Shown here piece by piece: positions 1 to 8,620 of a stretch of DNA of 38,496 nt. The DNA comes from an uncultured Alistipes sp. GTDB lineage: Bacteria; Bacteroidota; Bacteroidia; Bacteroidales; Rikenellaceae. Made by a program: the position numbers and the translations under genes. Numbering within the stretch: the stretch's first letter is position 1; every line of letters starts with the position of its first letter. The notes beneath the pieces are model-generated. The model was not told where the DNA came from. It ran no database searches and saw only the letters and a list, made by a program, of their open reading frames with translations. The stretch is taken from the NCBI GenBank assembly GCA_900542505.1, contig UQNV01000018.1, positions 1 to 38,496 of the forward strand, in the 5' to 3' direction.

Positions 1-46
1 AGATCCTGAGATGTCTCGTGGGCTCGGAGATGTGTATAAGAGACAG
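1..46 (+). other. Sequencing adapter (Illumina Nextera i7 side), not genomic
   Basis: Positions 13-46 match the 34-base Nextera Read 2 transposase adapter, ending in the 19-base Tn5 mosaic end at 28-46. Positions 5-12 (CCTGAGAT) correspond to the i7 index I recall as N715, and 1-4 (AGAT) to the end of the P7 primer. This is library construct left on the contig end. Genomic sequence starts at 47, inside upp. Confidence 0.97.
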
Positions 47-648
47 ATGTAGGCTCGCGAAGTCAGCTCCTCGTCGACGGCCGAGGCCCAGATGGTGGTC
101 GTCTGACGCGGCATGTTCTTCTCGACGTAGTCGACGCCCTGCTCGCTGGCGATGACCGCCGCCACGTGGGTGTGCTTGGGCACGCCGCCACGCTCGCAGA
201 GCGCATTGTAGGCCAGCACGAGCGACGAGCCCGTCGCCAGCATCGGGTCGACGAGCAGCAGCACCTTGCCCTCCAGCTCGCCGCACGAGATGTACTCCAC
301 CTTCACCTTGAACTTGCCGTCTTTCGTACTCTTGCGGTAGGCCGAGACAAAGGCATTCTCCGCATCGTCGAAATAGTTGAGGAAGCCCTGATGGAAGGGA
401 AGACCCGCACGGAGGATGGTCGCTACAACCACCCGGTCGTCGATGGTCTGGACGGTGGCTTCGCCCAGCGGCGTCTCGACCACGCGCGGAACATATTCGA
501 GCGTCTTCGAAATCTCATAGGCCGTCACCTCGCCGATGCGTTCCAGATTGCGGCGGAAGCGCATCGAATCCTGCTGGATGGACTTGTCGCGGATTTGCGC
601 GATGAATTTGTTGAGAACCGTGTTCTGTTCGCTTAAGACATGCAACAT
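47..648 (-). CDS. upp: Uracil phosphoribosyltransferase, C-terminus cut by contig end
   Basis: Pyrimidine salvage enzyme that joins uracil and PRPP to give UMP and pyrophosphate in the cytosol. About 200 codons are readable from the ATG at 648 (MLHVLSEQNTVLNKF). The N-terminal RFRRNLERIGE and the AGLPFHQGFL segment are typical of Upp, and VDPMLATGSS is the PRPP-binding loop. The frame runs into the adapter after DEELTSRAY. Family members usually continue with the uracil-binding PGLGDAGD stretch, so I estimate 15-20 residues are missing. The gene lies 46 bp downstream of hflX on the same strand with no obvious promoter or terminator between, so they may be cotranscribed. The truncation is an assembly artefact, not a pseudogene. 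Confidence 0.93.
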
Positions 649-694
649 GGGATTCAAGGGTTTGTTTAGGGGTAGGTAATACGGAATTCGGGGT

Positions 695-1912
695 TCAGTA
701 GAGGAAGTTGTTGAACGGATAGCGCCCGGCATGAATCTCGCGGACCATGCCGTAGAGGTCCGAACGGAACTTCTCGATGTTCTCCTTCGTGAGCGCCGAG
801 AGGAAGATGCAGGGGGTATTGGCCCGGGCAATCCAGCTGCGGCGCAGGTCGTCGAGCGAGAGGTTCTCGCGCGTGGCCGGTGTGAGGTCGTCCTCCTCTT
901 TCTTAATATAGGTATAGGCATCGACCTTGTTGAAGACCAGATAGACGGGCTTCTCTCCCGCACCGATTTCCTGCAGCGTCTGCTTCACCACGGCAATCTG
1001 CTCCTCGAACTGCGGGTGCGAGATGTCGACCACATGCACCAGCAGGTCGGCCTCGCGCACCTCGTCGAGCGTCGACTTGAAGGACTCGATGAGTTCGGTG
1101 GGCAGTTTGCGGATGAAGCCCACGGTGTCCGACAGCAGGAAGGGCAGGTTGTCGAAGACCACCTTGCGCACCGTCGTGTCGAGCGTGGCGAAGAGCTTGT
1201 TCTCGGCGAAGACCTCGCTCTTCGAGATGAGGTTCATGAGCGTCGACTTGCCGACGTTGGTATAGCCCACCAGCGCCACACGCACGAGCGAGCCGCGGTT
1301 GGAGCGCTGCACGGCCATCTGGCGGTCGATTTTCCGAAGGTCCTCCTTCAGCTTGGCGATGCGGTTGCGGATGATACGGCGGTCGGTCTCGATTTCGCGT
1401 TCGCCCGCACCGCCGCGCGTACCCGTACCGCCTCGCTGCCGCTCGAGGTGGGTCCAGAGACCCGACAGCCGCGGCAGCATGTATTCGTAGTTGGCCAGCT
1501 GCACCTGCGTCTTGGCATAGGCCGTCTGGGCGCGCGACAGGAAGATGTCGAGAATCAGGCGCGTACGGTCCAGAATGCGGCACGGCATCGCCTTCTCGAT
1601 GTTGCGCGTCTGCGACGGCGAGAGCTCGTCGTCGAAAATCACCACGTCGATTTCCTGCTCGCGGCAATATTCGGCGATTTCCTCCAGCTTGCCGGGGCCC
1701 ACATAGATGCGTGACGAGGGCTGCGGAAGGCGCTGCGTGAAGCGGCGCACGCTCTCGATATCGGCCGTCTCGGCCAGGAACTCCAGCTCGTCGAGATACT
1801 CCTCCGCCTGCCGGACCTCCTGCCCGTCGCGCACGACGGCCACCAGCACCGCCCGTTCGCGGAGCTGCCCGCCCTCGGAGGGCTGCACTTTGTTGTTGCT
1901 GTTTTCTGCCAA
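695..1912 (-). CDS. hflX: GTPase HflX
   Basis: Ribosome-associated GTPase; in other bacteria HflX splits or rescues stalled 70S ribosomes under stress. The 405-residue product has the N-terminal HflX domain (about 20-130), a glycine-rich segment with GGTGTRGGAGE (about 161-171), a basic coiled linker, and the G domain from about 212. GYTNVGKS (216-223) is the P-loop, DTVG the G3 motif and NKVD the G4 motif. The start is unusual: no in-frame ATG precedes the conserved region, and TTG at 1912 is the best candidate, with a -7 promoter element at 2000-2007. A start further downstream cannot be excluded. Function is confident, the exact start is not. Confidence 0.93.
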   Translation of the reverse strand: MAENSNNKVQPSEGGQLRERAVLVAVVRDGQEVRQAEEYLDELEFLAETADIESVRRFTQRLPQPSSRIYVGPGKLEEIAEYCREQEIDVVIFDDELSPSQTRNIEKAMPCRILDRTRLILDIFLSRAQTAYAKTQVQLANYEYMLPRLSGLWTHLERQRGGTGTRGGAGEREIETDRRIIRNRIAKLKEDLRKIDRQMAVQRSNRGSLVRVALVGYTNVGKSTLMNLISKSEVFAENKLFATLDTTVRKVVFDNLPFLLSDTVGFIRKLPTELIESFKSTLDEVREADLLVHVVDISHPQFEEQIAVVKQTLQEIGAGEKPVYLVFNKVDAYTYIKKEEDDLTPATRENLSLDDLRRSWIARANTPCIFLSALTKENIEKFRSDLYGMVREIHAGRYPFNNFLY

Positions 1913-1999
1913 AATAAAACGCTTTTCAAAAGAAGTCGGGCGGAACGGGGCCCCCGTCCGGAGCCATATCCGATGCGGCCCGACCCCGACCCGATGTTA

Positions 2000-2007
2000 C
2001 AAATATA
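2000..2007 (-). promoter_or_regulatory. Putative -7 element of hflX promoter
   Basis: Minus strand reads TATATTTG, a full match to the Bacteroidota -7 consensus TAnnTTTG, about 88 bp upstream of the hflX start. It abuts the hairpin at 2005-2035. No clear -33 TTTG was seen. Confidence 0.5.
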
Positions 2008-2035
2008 GGGTATCTGCGCAAAGCGGATACCCTAT
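2005..2035 (-). terminator. Strong hairpin after tonB, possible weak terminator
   Basis: ATAGGGTATC (2005-2014) pairs perfectly with GATACCCTAT (2026-2035) around an 11-base loop that can itself form three extra pairs. It begins 23 bp after the tonB stop. The downstream minus-strand sequence is only moderately T-rich, so it may be a factor-dependent end, a processing site, or part of the hflX control region whose -7 element overlaps its foot. Confidence 0.5.
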
Positions 2036-2057
2036 GGGATGAATCGTTACTCCGGAA

Positions 2058-2741
2058 TCAGTTCTGCACGCGGAAATCCACCGGAAGCGTGTACTTGACA
2101 CGTACCACCTGGTTACGCTGCTTGCCGGGGCTCCACTTCGGAGACTTGCTCAGCACGCGGATGGCCTCGTCGGAGAGCGAGCGGTCGGGCGACTGCAGCA
2201 CCTGGATGTTGGTCAGGCGGCCGTCCTTCTCAATCACGAACGAAAGTACCACGCGGCCCTGGATGCCGTTCTCGAGGGCAATCTGCGGGAAGCGTACGTT
2301 CTGCTGAACCCAGGCGCGGAAGGCGTTCAGGTCACCGCCCTGGAACGAAGGCATCGTCTCGGCAATCAGGAAGGGCTGGTCGTCCTCGATGACCTCCTCC
2401 TTAATCTCTACCTGCTGGATAATCTCGGTGTTCTCGTCGAACTCGGCGAAGTCGACCTCCGTCGTAATCTTCGTGTCGTTGGTCACCACCTCGAGCATGT
2501 CGGTAATCACCTTCACCTCGACCTTCTTGGGAGCCTCGGGCGGCTTCTGGTCCTGACGGGTAATCTCGGTAATCTGTTCCTCGACCGGAGCCACGTACTC
2601 CGTAGCTATCTCGATGCGATACTCCTTGGGCGTGTAGGCGAAGGCCGCAATGACCAGCAGCAGCGACACGACCAGTCCGATTTCAAGCAGAAGACCCCGC
2701 TTGTTGTTGAGGTCCGCTTTGGGCGATTTTTTAAGTTCCAT
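2058..2741 (-). CDS. tonB: TonB family energy transducer
   Basis: Couples the inner-membrane proton motive force (through ExbB/ExbD) to TonB-dependent outer-membrane receptors. The 227-residue protein has a short cytoplasmic N-terminus, a single membrane anchor (about 18-37), a periplasmic span rich in E, V, I and P, and a TonB C-terminal domain (about 135-227) with VRFPQIALENG, GRVVLSFVIEKDG and SDEAIRVL. Paralogous TonBs are common in Bacteroidota, so the symbol names the family rather than a unique orthologue. It diverges from rlmN with 160 bp between and is followed by the hairpin at 2005-2035. No exbB or exbD is in the window. Confidence 0.9.
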   Translation of the reverse strand: MELKKSPKADLNNKRGLLLEIGLVVSLLLVIAAFAYTPKEYRIEIATEYVAPVEEQITEITRQDQKPPEAPKKVEVKVITDMLEVVTNDTKITTEVDFAEFDENTEIIQQVEIKEEVIEDDQPFLIAETMPSFQGGDLNAFRAWVQQNVRFPQIALENGIQGRVVLSFVIEKDGRLTNIQVLQSPDRSLSDEAIRVLSKSPKWSPGKQRNQVVRVKYTLPVDFRVQN

Positions 2742-2801
2742 TTATCCGTTTTTTTAATTGTTTCGACAGGGTATCCCGAATAACGGGCGCGCTATGCACC
2801 A

Positions 2802-2809
2802 CAAATATA
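2802..2809 (-). promoter_or_regulatory. Putative -7 element of tonB promoter
   Basis: Minus strand TATATTTG matches TAnnTTTG about 60 bp upstream of the tonB ATG. It is identical to the element proposed for hflX. Confidence 0.55.
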
Positions 2810-2862
2810 CGCACAAAAATCCAAAAAAGCGCAATCCCCCGCAAAAATATGCGGATTTTCCT

Positions 2863-2870
2863 TAATTTTG
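2863..2870 (+). promoter_or_regulatory. Putative -7 element of rlmN promoter
   Basis: TAATTTTG matches TAnnTTTG 31 bp before the rlmN ATG. It is divergent from the tonB element, with AT-rich sequence between them. Confidence 0.6.
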
Positions 2871-2882
2871 TCCCACAAAACC

Positions 2883-2895
2883 CCTCCAGAGGAGG
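2883..2895 (+). promoter_or_regulatory. Strong Shine-Dalgarno in a small inverted repeat, rlmN leader
   Basis: AGAGGAGG (2888-2895) lies 6 nt before the rlmN ATG, an unusually good Shine-Dalgarno for a phylum that seldom uses them. CCTCC at 2883-2887 can pair with GGAGG at 2891-2895 across a 3-nt loop, so the site could be partly masked. The pairing is short and may have no function. Confidence 0.35.
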
Positions 2896-2901
2896 CTTCG
2901 C

Positions 2902-3936
2902 ATGACTGAAAACGAGACTTTGTTCGGCAAGGACCTCGCCCAGCTCTCCGGGCTTTGCAACGAGCTGGGAATGCCGCGTTTCGCCGCGCGGCAACTCGCC
3001 CGCTGGCTCTACGCGCGCCGCACGGAGGAGCCTGCACGGATGAGCGACATCGCACAGCGCTTCCGCGAAGCGCTGGCCGCACGCTTCACCCCCGCCCTCA
3101 CGCCCCCCGAGCGGGTCGACCACTCGGTCGACGGAACGAAGAAGTACCTCTTCCGCACCTCCCGTGGAGCCTTCATCGAATCGGCCTACATCCCCGACGG
3201 CGAGCGGGCGACGCTCTGCGTCTCCTCGCAGGCGGGATGCCGCATGGGGTGCGCCTTCTGCGCCACGGGGTGGCAGGGGCTCATCCACTCGCTCACGACG
3301 GCCGAAATCCTCAACCAGATAGTCTCGCTGCCCGAATTCGAGCGGCTCACCAACCTCGTCTTCATGGGGATGGGCGAACCTCTCGACAATGCCGACAACG
3401 TGCTGCGGGCGCTCGACATCCTGACCTCGGAGTGGGGCTTCGGCTGGTCGCCCACGCGCATCACCCTCTCGACGGCGGGCGTCGCACCGCAGCTGCGGCG
3501 GCTGCTCGACCGGACGAAGGTGCACCTGGCCGTAAGCCTCCACAACCCCTTCCCCGAGGAGCGGGCGCAGATAATGCCCGTCGAACGGGCCTGGCCCATC
3601 CGCAGCATCATCGACATCCTGCGCGAGTACGACTTCACCCACCAGCGGCGCGTCTCGTTCGAGTACATCGTGCTGAGCGGCATGAACGACTCGCCGCGCC
3701 ACATCCGCGAACTGGTGCGGCTGCTCAACGGCATCAAGTGCCGCATCAACCTCATCCGCTTCCACCGCATCCCCTCGTCGCCCTTCTTCTCGCCCGACGA
3801 CGAGGCGATGCTCCGCTTCCGCGACGCGCTGACGGCCCGCGGCATCCACACCACCATCCGCGCCTCGCGCGGCGAGGACATCCGCGCCGCCTGCGGGCTG
3901 CTGAGCACCGCCGAACGGATGGCCCGGAAGGAGTAG
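2902..3936 (+). CDS. rlmN: Dual-specificity 23S rRNA/tRNA C2-adenosine methyltransferase RlmN
   Basis: Radical SAM enzyme that methylates C2 of A2503 in 23S rRNA and of A37 in some tRNAs. The 344-residue protein shows the cluster motif CRMGCAFC (Cys113, 117, 120). Cys106 (in TLCVSSQ) and Cys331 (in RAACG) align with the two catalytic cysteines known in E. coli RlmN (C118 and C355). FMGMGEPLDN is the SAM-binding GEP segment. Length and motif order are normal for RlmN; in Cfr-type resistance enzymes the surrounding residues differ. It has its own promoter and a good ribosome-binding site, and is divergent from tonB. Confidence 0.97.
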   Translation: MTENETLFGKDLAQLSGLCNELGMPRFAARQLARWLYARRTEEPARMSDIAQRFREALAARFTPALTPPERVDHSVDGTKKYLFRTSRGAFIESAYIPDGERATLCVSSQAGCRMGCAFCATGWQGLIHSLTTAEILNQIVSLPEFERLTNLVFMGMGEPLDNADNVLRALDILTSEWGFGWSPTRITLSTAGVAPQLRRLLDRTKVHLAVSLHNPFPEERAQIMPVERAWPIRSIIDILREYDFTHQRRVSFEYIVLSGMNDSPRHIRELVRLLNGIKCRINLIRFHRIPSSPFFSPDDEAMLRFRDALTARGIHTTIRASRGEDIRAACGLLSTAERMARKE

Positions 3937-4241
3937 CGCCGCAGCGTCGGCCGTCAGACAGACAAGGCGGTGCGGGGATACGGCCCCCCGAGGCCTGCCG
4001 CACCCGGTCCGGAGCGATTTTTGCTCCTTCCGGCCATCGGGAGCGGGAGCCCCCGGCCGCAGAAGGGAAACGGCTGGAAGCAGAGGAACAAGCCCGGCCG
4101 CAGGAGGCGGGATATTCCGGTCCAGCGCATGCGGAGGCAAACCGCAGCCCGCTGCAGCCCGTCGCTGCCAGCCGCAGCCCGTCGTAGTCCACGCAGCCTG
4201 CCCACCCCGAAACGCAACAATTCAAAAAACGACACATTGCC
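3937..4241 (+). other. Intergenic spacer between rlmN and the thioredoxin-like gene
   Basis: 305 bp of GC-rich sequence. I see a small inverted repeat GGAGC/GCTCC around 4011-4027 with no T-run that would make it a convincing terminator, and a 10-bp tandem repeat at 4144-4183. No TAnnTTTG element was found. The short open frame across 3970-4245 has no recognisable sequence and I read it as non-coding. Confidence 0.6.
4144..4183 (+). repeat. 10-bp tandem repeat, about 4 copies
   Basis: Four successive 10-bp units: GCAGCCCGCT, GCAGCCCGTC, GCTGCCAGCC, GCAGCCCGTC. The second and fourth are identical, the third is diverged. Confidence 0.75.
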
Positions 4242-4664
4242 ATGAAACGATTCGCACTGATGCTTCTGCTGCTGCTCGGCGCCGCAAGCGCCGGAGCGCA
4301 GGTCCGATTCTCCACCCGCTCGACCGACGCCGTGCGCCGCATGGCCATCGAGCAGCAAAAACTGGTCTTCATCGACCTCTACGCCACGTGGTGCCCTCCG
4401 TGCCAGATGATGGAGCGCGAGGTCTTCTCGCGCAGCGACGTGGGCGAGTTCATGGCAAGCCGCTTCGTCTGCGCCAAATACGACGTCGACAAGACGACGG
4501 GCCGCGAGCTGCTGAAGCGCTACGGCAGCCGGTCCGTACCCCTCTACCTGGTCTTCGACACCGAGGGCGAACTGCTCGGCCGCATCCGGGGAGCCGCCCC
4601 GGCCGAGGAGTTCATGGCCGAAATCGAGCGCATCCTCAACGCCCGGCGACCGAAGGAGCAATAG
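4242..4664 (+). CDS. Secreted thioredoxin-like protein (CPPC)
   Basis: Periplasmic thiol-disulfide protein of 140 residues. The N-terminus is a signal peptide with a long leucine run, with likely cleavage after AGA (about residue 19). The thioredoxin fold follows: LVFIDLYATW then CPPC (Cys51, Cys54), and a cis-proline in SVPLYLVFD (Pro100). The layout resembles the Thioredoxin_7/DsbD-gamma-like group rather than TlpA with an AhpC/TSA insertion. CPPC is typical of some reductants and cytochrome-maturation proteins; the redox direction cannot be read from sequence. The ATG at 4242 is the only start giving an intact signal peptide. No partner gene is adjacent and no promoter was seen. Confidence 0.88.
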   Translation: MKRFALMLLLLLGAASAGAQVRFSTRSTDAVRRMAIEQQKLVFIDLYATWCPPCQMMEREVFSRSDVGEFMASRFVCAKYDVDKTTGRELLKRYGSRSVPLYLVFDTEGELLGRIRGAAPAEEFMAEIERILNARRPKEQ

Positions 4665-4851
4665 CGCTCCGGAACGCCGGCCTCCCCCTGTCGGCATCGC
4701 CACCCCGCCCCATCCGGGCCATCCGGCCGCGCCGACCGGTCCAAAACTCATCTTCACACGAGGCATCCCACCGAGGAGTGCGCCCCACAGCCGAGGCGCC
4801 CTCCTCCGCCGGCCGCCGGACCTTTCCGCCGCGCCATCCGGCCGCACCCTC

Positions 4852-4891
4852 AAAAAAAAGACTCCCGAACCCATCAACGGGTCCGGGAGTC
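4852..4891 (-). terminator. Intrinsic terminator of the M13 peptidase gene
   Basis: GACTCCCG (4860-4867) pairs with CGGGAGTC (4884-4891), extended by CCC/GGG with one mismatch. On the minus strand the stem is followed by a run of eight T (plus-strand A at 4852-4859). It lies about 40 bp past the stop at 4934. Confidence 0.9.
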
Positions 4892-4933
4892 ATTCGTCTC
4901 AGGCCGAAGCGCGGCACAGGGCCGCAGGCTCCG

Positions 4934-6961
4934 CTACCAGATAATCACGCGCTCCTCCTCGGGCAGGAACATCGGGCCGTCGGTGATGCCGAAGGCGTCG
5001 TAGAAGCTCTGCAGGTTGCGCAGCGTGGCGTTGACGCGCCACTTGCCTAGCGAGTGTACGTCGAGCTTCGTCAGACGGGCAGCCTCCTCATCACGGATGT
5101 TCTGGCCCCACAGCGTCGCGTAGGCCAGGTAGAAGCGCTGGTCGGCCGTGAAGCCGTCGATGGGCTCAGGCATACCCTTATCCTTGAGCGAATTGTGGAA
5201 TGCCGTCCAGGCTACGCGCAGACCGCCCTGGTCGGCGATGTTCTCGCCAAGACAGAGCGAGCCGTTGGCCATCAAGGCCGGCTGTCCGTCCTTGGCCGGA
5301 AGCACCTCGATGGCGTCGAACTGCTTGACCAGCACGGCGGCCTTCTCGTTGAAGGCGGCCGTATCCTCCTCGGTCCACCAGTTGTTCATGTTGCCGTCCT
5401 TGTCGAACTGGCGGCCCTGGTCGTCGAATCCGTGGGTCATCTCGTGGCCAATCACCACGCCGATGGCGCCGTAGTTGACCGCATCGTCCGCCTCGGGATT
5501 GTAGAACGGCGGCTGGAGGATGGCGGCCGGGAAGCAGATTTCGTTGGTCGTCGGGTTATAGTAGGCGTTGACCGTCTGCGGCGTCATGTGCCACTCGTCG
5601 CGGTCGACCGGCTTGCCCAGCTTCGCGATGTTGTCGGCCGTATACCAGGCGCTGGCGTTGACGATGTTCTCCCAGTAGCTCTTCGAGGGGTCAATCTCGA
5701 GCGTCGAATAGTCCTTCCACTTGTCGGGATAGCCGATTTTCACCGTGAAGGTCGAGAGCTTCTCCTGAGCCTTGGCCTTCGTGGCGTCGGACATCCAGTC
5801 GAGGGCGGCGATGTGCTCCGAAAGAGCCGTCTGCAGGTTCTTCACCAGAGCGAGCATGCGCTCCTTGTCCTTGGCCGGGAAGTACTTGGCCACGTACATC
5901 TCGCCGACGGCCTCACCCAGCGTGCCGTTGGGCACCGACATGGCGCGCTTCCAGCGGGGCTTCATCTCCTGCTGGCCAGACATCACCTTGCCGAAGAAGT
6001 CGAACGACGCCTGCTGGAATTCGTCGCTCAGGTACGAGGCGGCTGCCGTGACGTACTGTGCGGCCAGGTAGTAGCGCAGCTCGTCGAGCGAGGCTGTCTT
6101 GAGCAGTTCGTTGACATTGGCGACGGCCGACGGCGTGGTGACGATAATCGTGTCGAAGTCACCGATGCCCATCGCCTTGTAATAGGTCGGCCAGTCGATG
6201 GCGTCGTAGGTCTTCTCGAAGTCGGCCTTCGACATGGGGTTGTACTGGGCGACGATGTTGCGCAGCTCGACGTTCGACCACATCTTCTCGGCCATGCGCG
6301 TCTCGAGCGAAACGACATCGGCGGCAGCCTGCTCGGCCTGCTCGAGGCCCGCAAGGCGGAACAGACGGGCGAGCATCTCGCCGTAGGCCTTCTTGATTTC
6401 GGCATTCGACTCGTCGACATAGTAGTCGCGCGTGCCCATGCCCAGGCCGCTCTGCGAGATGTAGAGGGCGTTCATGTTGCTGTTCATCAGGTCGGACTCG
6501 ACACCCACGCCGAAGAAGGGGTTGCCTACCGAGTGGTGCAGGTCGGCGATGGCGGCCGTCAGCTGCGAGCGGTCCGAGATGGCGAGCAGCTCACCGAGCT
6601 TGCTCTGGATGGGGGCGGCACCCTCGGCATTGAGCCGTGCGGAGTCGAGACCCATCTTGTAGAGGTCGGAAATCTTCTGCTCGACGCTGCCCTTGGCCGC
6701 ATCGAGTTTCGACATCTCCTGGAAGAGTTCGTTGATGCGCTTCTGGTTGTTTTCGCCGATTACGTCGAAGGCACCATAGCGCGAATATTCGGGTTTGAGC
6801 GGGTTTTTGGCCTGCCACCCGCCGGTTGCATACTGATAGAAGTCGACGTTGGGAGCCACCGTGAGGTCCATGTTCGTCACGTCGATGGCCGGCGTCTTGG
6901 GCGTATTCTGGCAGGCGGAAGCCATACAAGCCATAGCTGCGATAAAAAGAATTTTCTTCAT
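4934..6961 (-). CDS. M13 family zinc metallopeptidase (PepO/neprilysin-like) lipoprotein
   Basis: Cell-envelope endopeptidase of the neprilysin family. The 675-residue protein begins with a lipoprotein signal whose lipid cysteine is probably Cys17 (ASACQ). The M13 N-terminal helical domain spans about 30-430 and the catalytic domain the rest. HEMTH (506-510) is the HExxH zinc motif and ENIAD (573-577) supplies the third ligand Glu573. HGFDDQGRQFD is typical of M13. Length fits PepO-type enzymes. The substrate is unknown; family members cut small peptides. It lies downstream of pgk, but the pgk terminator separates them, so a promoter probably exists in 6962-7116; I could not find a TAnnTTTG there. 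Confidence 0.95.
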   Translation of the reverse strand: MKKILFIAAMACMASACQNTPKTPAIDVTNMDLTVAPNVDFYQYATGGWQAKNPLKPEYSRYGAFDVIGENNQKRINELFQEMSKLDAAKGSVEQKISDLYKMGLDSARLNAEGAAPIQSKLGELLAISDRSQLTAAIADLHHSVGNPFFGVGVESDLMNSNMNALYISQSGLGMGTRDYYVDESNAEIKKAYGEMLARLFRLAGLEQAEQAAADVVSLETRMAEKMWSNVELRNIVAQYNPMSKADFEKTYDAIDWPTYYKAMGIGDFDTIIVTTPSAVANVNELLKTASLDELRYYLAAQYVTAAASYLSDEFQQASFDFFGKVMSGQQEMKPRWKRAMSVPNGTLGEAVGEMYVAKYFPAKDKERMLALVKNLQTALSEHIAALDWMSDATKAKAQEKLSTFTVKIGYPDKWKDYSTLEIDPSKSYWENIVNASAWYTADNIAKLGKPVDRDEWHMTPQTVNAYYNPTTNEICFPAAILQPPFYNPEADDAVNYGAIGVVIGHEMTHGFDDQGRQFDKDGNMNNWWTEEDTAAFNEKAAVLVKQFDAIEVLPAKDGQPALMANGSLCLGENIADQGGLRVAWTAFHNSLKDKGMPEPIDGFTADQRFYLAYATLWGQNIRDEEAARLTKLDVHSLGKWRVNATLRNLQSFYDAFGITDGPMFLPEEERVIIW

Positions 6962-7116
6962 GTGTTTGTTCTGTTTTTGACACGTGCGGCCGTCGCGGTG
7001 CGGATTGCGGCCGGGAAACCGGCCTCTGCCCGCCGCCGGAAGGCGACACCCCGCAGGGAGCTTCGGGGTCGGGCGCGCATGCCGTCGGGTTTCGAGGTAT
7101 CTTGACGGGGTTGTCG

Positions 7117-7142
7117 AAAAAAAGGGCCGCTCGCCGCGGCCC
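7117..7142 (-). terminator. Intrinsic terminator of pgk
   Basis: GGGCCGC (7124-7130) pairs with GCGGCCC (7136-7142) around a 5-base loop. On the minus strand seven T follow (plus-strand A at 7117-7123). It ends transcription just after the pgk stop at 7155. Confidence 0.9.
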
Positions 7143-7154
7143 CTCGTTTTGTCG

Positions 7155-8417
7155 TTAGTCGCGGATGGCCGCTACACCCGGCAGGTCGCCGAACTCGATG
7201 TACTCGAGCAGCGCGCCGCCGCCCGTCGAGATGTAGGAAACCTGGTCGGCCAGACCGAACTTGTTGATGCAGGCTACCGAGTCGCCGCCGCCGATAAGCG
7301 AGTAGGCGCCGTTCTTCGTAGCCTCGGCGATGGCCAGAGCCACCTCCTTCGAACCCGTTGCGAACTTGTCGATTTCAAAGACACCCACGGGGCCGTTCCA
7401 CAGGATGGTCTTGCAGCCGAGGATGTGCTCGCGGAAAATCTTCTTGCCCTCGTCGGCGATGTCGACGCCTTCCCATCCGTCGGGGATGTTGTTGGCGGGA
7501 GCCGTCGAGGTGTTGGCGTCGGCCGAGAATGCGTCGGCAATCAGGGCGTCGGGCGACATGACGAGCTTCACGCCCTTCTGCTTGGCCAGCTCGAGAATCT
7601 CCAGAGCCACGGGGAACATGTCGGGCTCGCAAATCGAACCGCCGACCTTGCCGCCCTGGGCTGCCGCAAAGGTATAGGTCATACCGCCGCCGATGACAAT
7701 CGAATCAACCTTCTCGATGAGCGACTTGATGACGCCGATTTTGGTCGAAACCTTCGAACCGCCGATGATGGCGCAGAAGGGATGCTGCGGAGCCTCCATG
7801 AGCGACGAGATGGCCTTGACCTCCTTCTCCATCAGGTAGCCGAACATCTTGTCGTTGGGGAAGTGCTTGGCAATCAAATAGGTCGAAGCGTGCTTGCGGT
7901 GAGCCGTACCGAAGGCGTCGTTGATGTAGCAGTCGGCATACGAAGCCAGCTTCTTGACGAACTCCTTCTGGGGACCCTCCTTGAGGGCCTTCTTGGCGGC
8001 GTCCTTCTCCTCCTTGGTGGCATCCTCCGCCAGACCGCGGGGCTTGCCCTCCTCCTCGGCATAAAAGCGGAGGTTTTCGAGCAGGACAACCTCGCCCGGC
8101 TTGAGGTCCTTGCACATCTGGGCAGCCTTCTCACCCATGCAGTCGCCGGCGAACTGGACCTTCACGCCCAGGTTCTTCTCGATGGCGGGAACAATCTGCT
8201 CGAGCGAATATTTGGGGTCGGGATTCTTCTTGGGACGGCCCATGTGCGACATCAGAATCACGGAGCCGCCCTCGGCGAGCACCTTCTTGACGGTAGGCAT
8301 GGCGGCACGGATACGCGTGTCGTCGGTCACCTCGCCCTTGTCGTTGAGGGGCACGTTGAAGTCCACGCGGATAATCGCGCGTTTGCCTTTGAAATCGTAG
8401 TTGTCAATCGAAATCAT
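7155..8417 (-). CDS. pgk: Phosphoglycerate kinase
   Basis: Glycolytic enzyme that transfers the acyl phosphate of 1,3-bisphosphoglycerate to ADP. At 420 residues it is the usual bacterial length. Signatures include RVDFNVPLN near residue 20, LMSHMGRPK, the hinge and substrate helices, and the C-terminal nucleotide loop GGGDSVA. It is a monocistronic unit with a full -7 element at 8477-8484 and its own terminator at 7117-7142. It is divergent from kbl across a long repeat-bearing spacer. Confidence 0.98.
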   Translation of the reverse strand: MISIDNYDFKGKRAIIRVDFNVPLNDKGEVTDDTRIRAAMPTVKKVLAEGGSVILMSHMGRPKKNPDPKYSLEQIVPAIEKNLGVKVQFAGDCMGEKAAQMCKDLKPGEVVLLENLRFYAEEEGKPRGLAEDATKEEKDAAKKALKEGPQKEFVKKLASYADCYINDAFGTAHRKHASTYLIAKHFPNDKMFGYLMEKEVKAISSLMEAPQHPFCAIIGGSKVSTKIGVIKSLIEKVDSIVIGGGMTYTFAAAQGGKVGGSICEPDMFPVALEILELAKQKGVKLVMSPDALIADAFSADANTSTAPANNIPDGWEGVDIADEGKKIFREHILGCKTILWNGPVGVFEIDKFATGSKEVALAIAEATKNGAYSLIGGGDSVACINKFGLADQVSYISTGGGALLEYIEFGDLPGVAAIRD

Positions 8418-8476
8418 AGCTGTTTGATTTTTAAGTATTTTTATTGAAACCTTTCCTTCGCGGATTTATTTCGTGA

Positions 8477-8484
8477 CAAATTTA
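8477..8484 (-). promoter_or_regulatory. Putative -7 element of pgk promoter
   Basis: Minus strand TAAATTTG matches TAnnTTTG, 60 bp upstream of the pgk ATG, in an AT-rich patch within GC-rich sequence. Confidence 0.6.
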
Positions 8485-8620
8485 CGGAAATATTTCGGAT
8501 TCCGTTATTCGAATAACAGAAAAATGTTCTCCCGCAACCGAATAAAACGGGCTCCGGCCGTCGCGCGCGAGGGCTGCGGCGGGTCCGGGGCCCCGGGTGC
8601 CGGGCTCCGAGGCGCCCGAG

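Noticed and set aside
28..46. Transposon end (Tn5 mosaic end)
   Set aside because: It is directly preceded by Nextera adapter and index bases, so it comes from library preparation, not from a mobile element.
3970..4245. Small plus-strand open frame upstream of the thioredoxin-like gene
   Set aside because: No recognisable sequence; it overlaps the true start and contains the 10-bp repeat.
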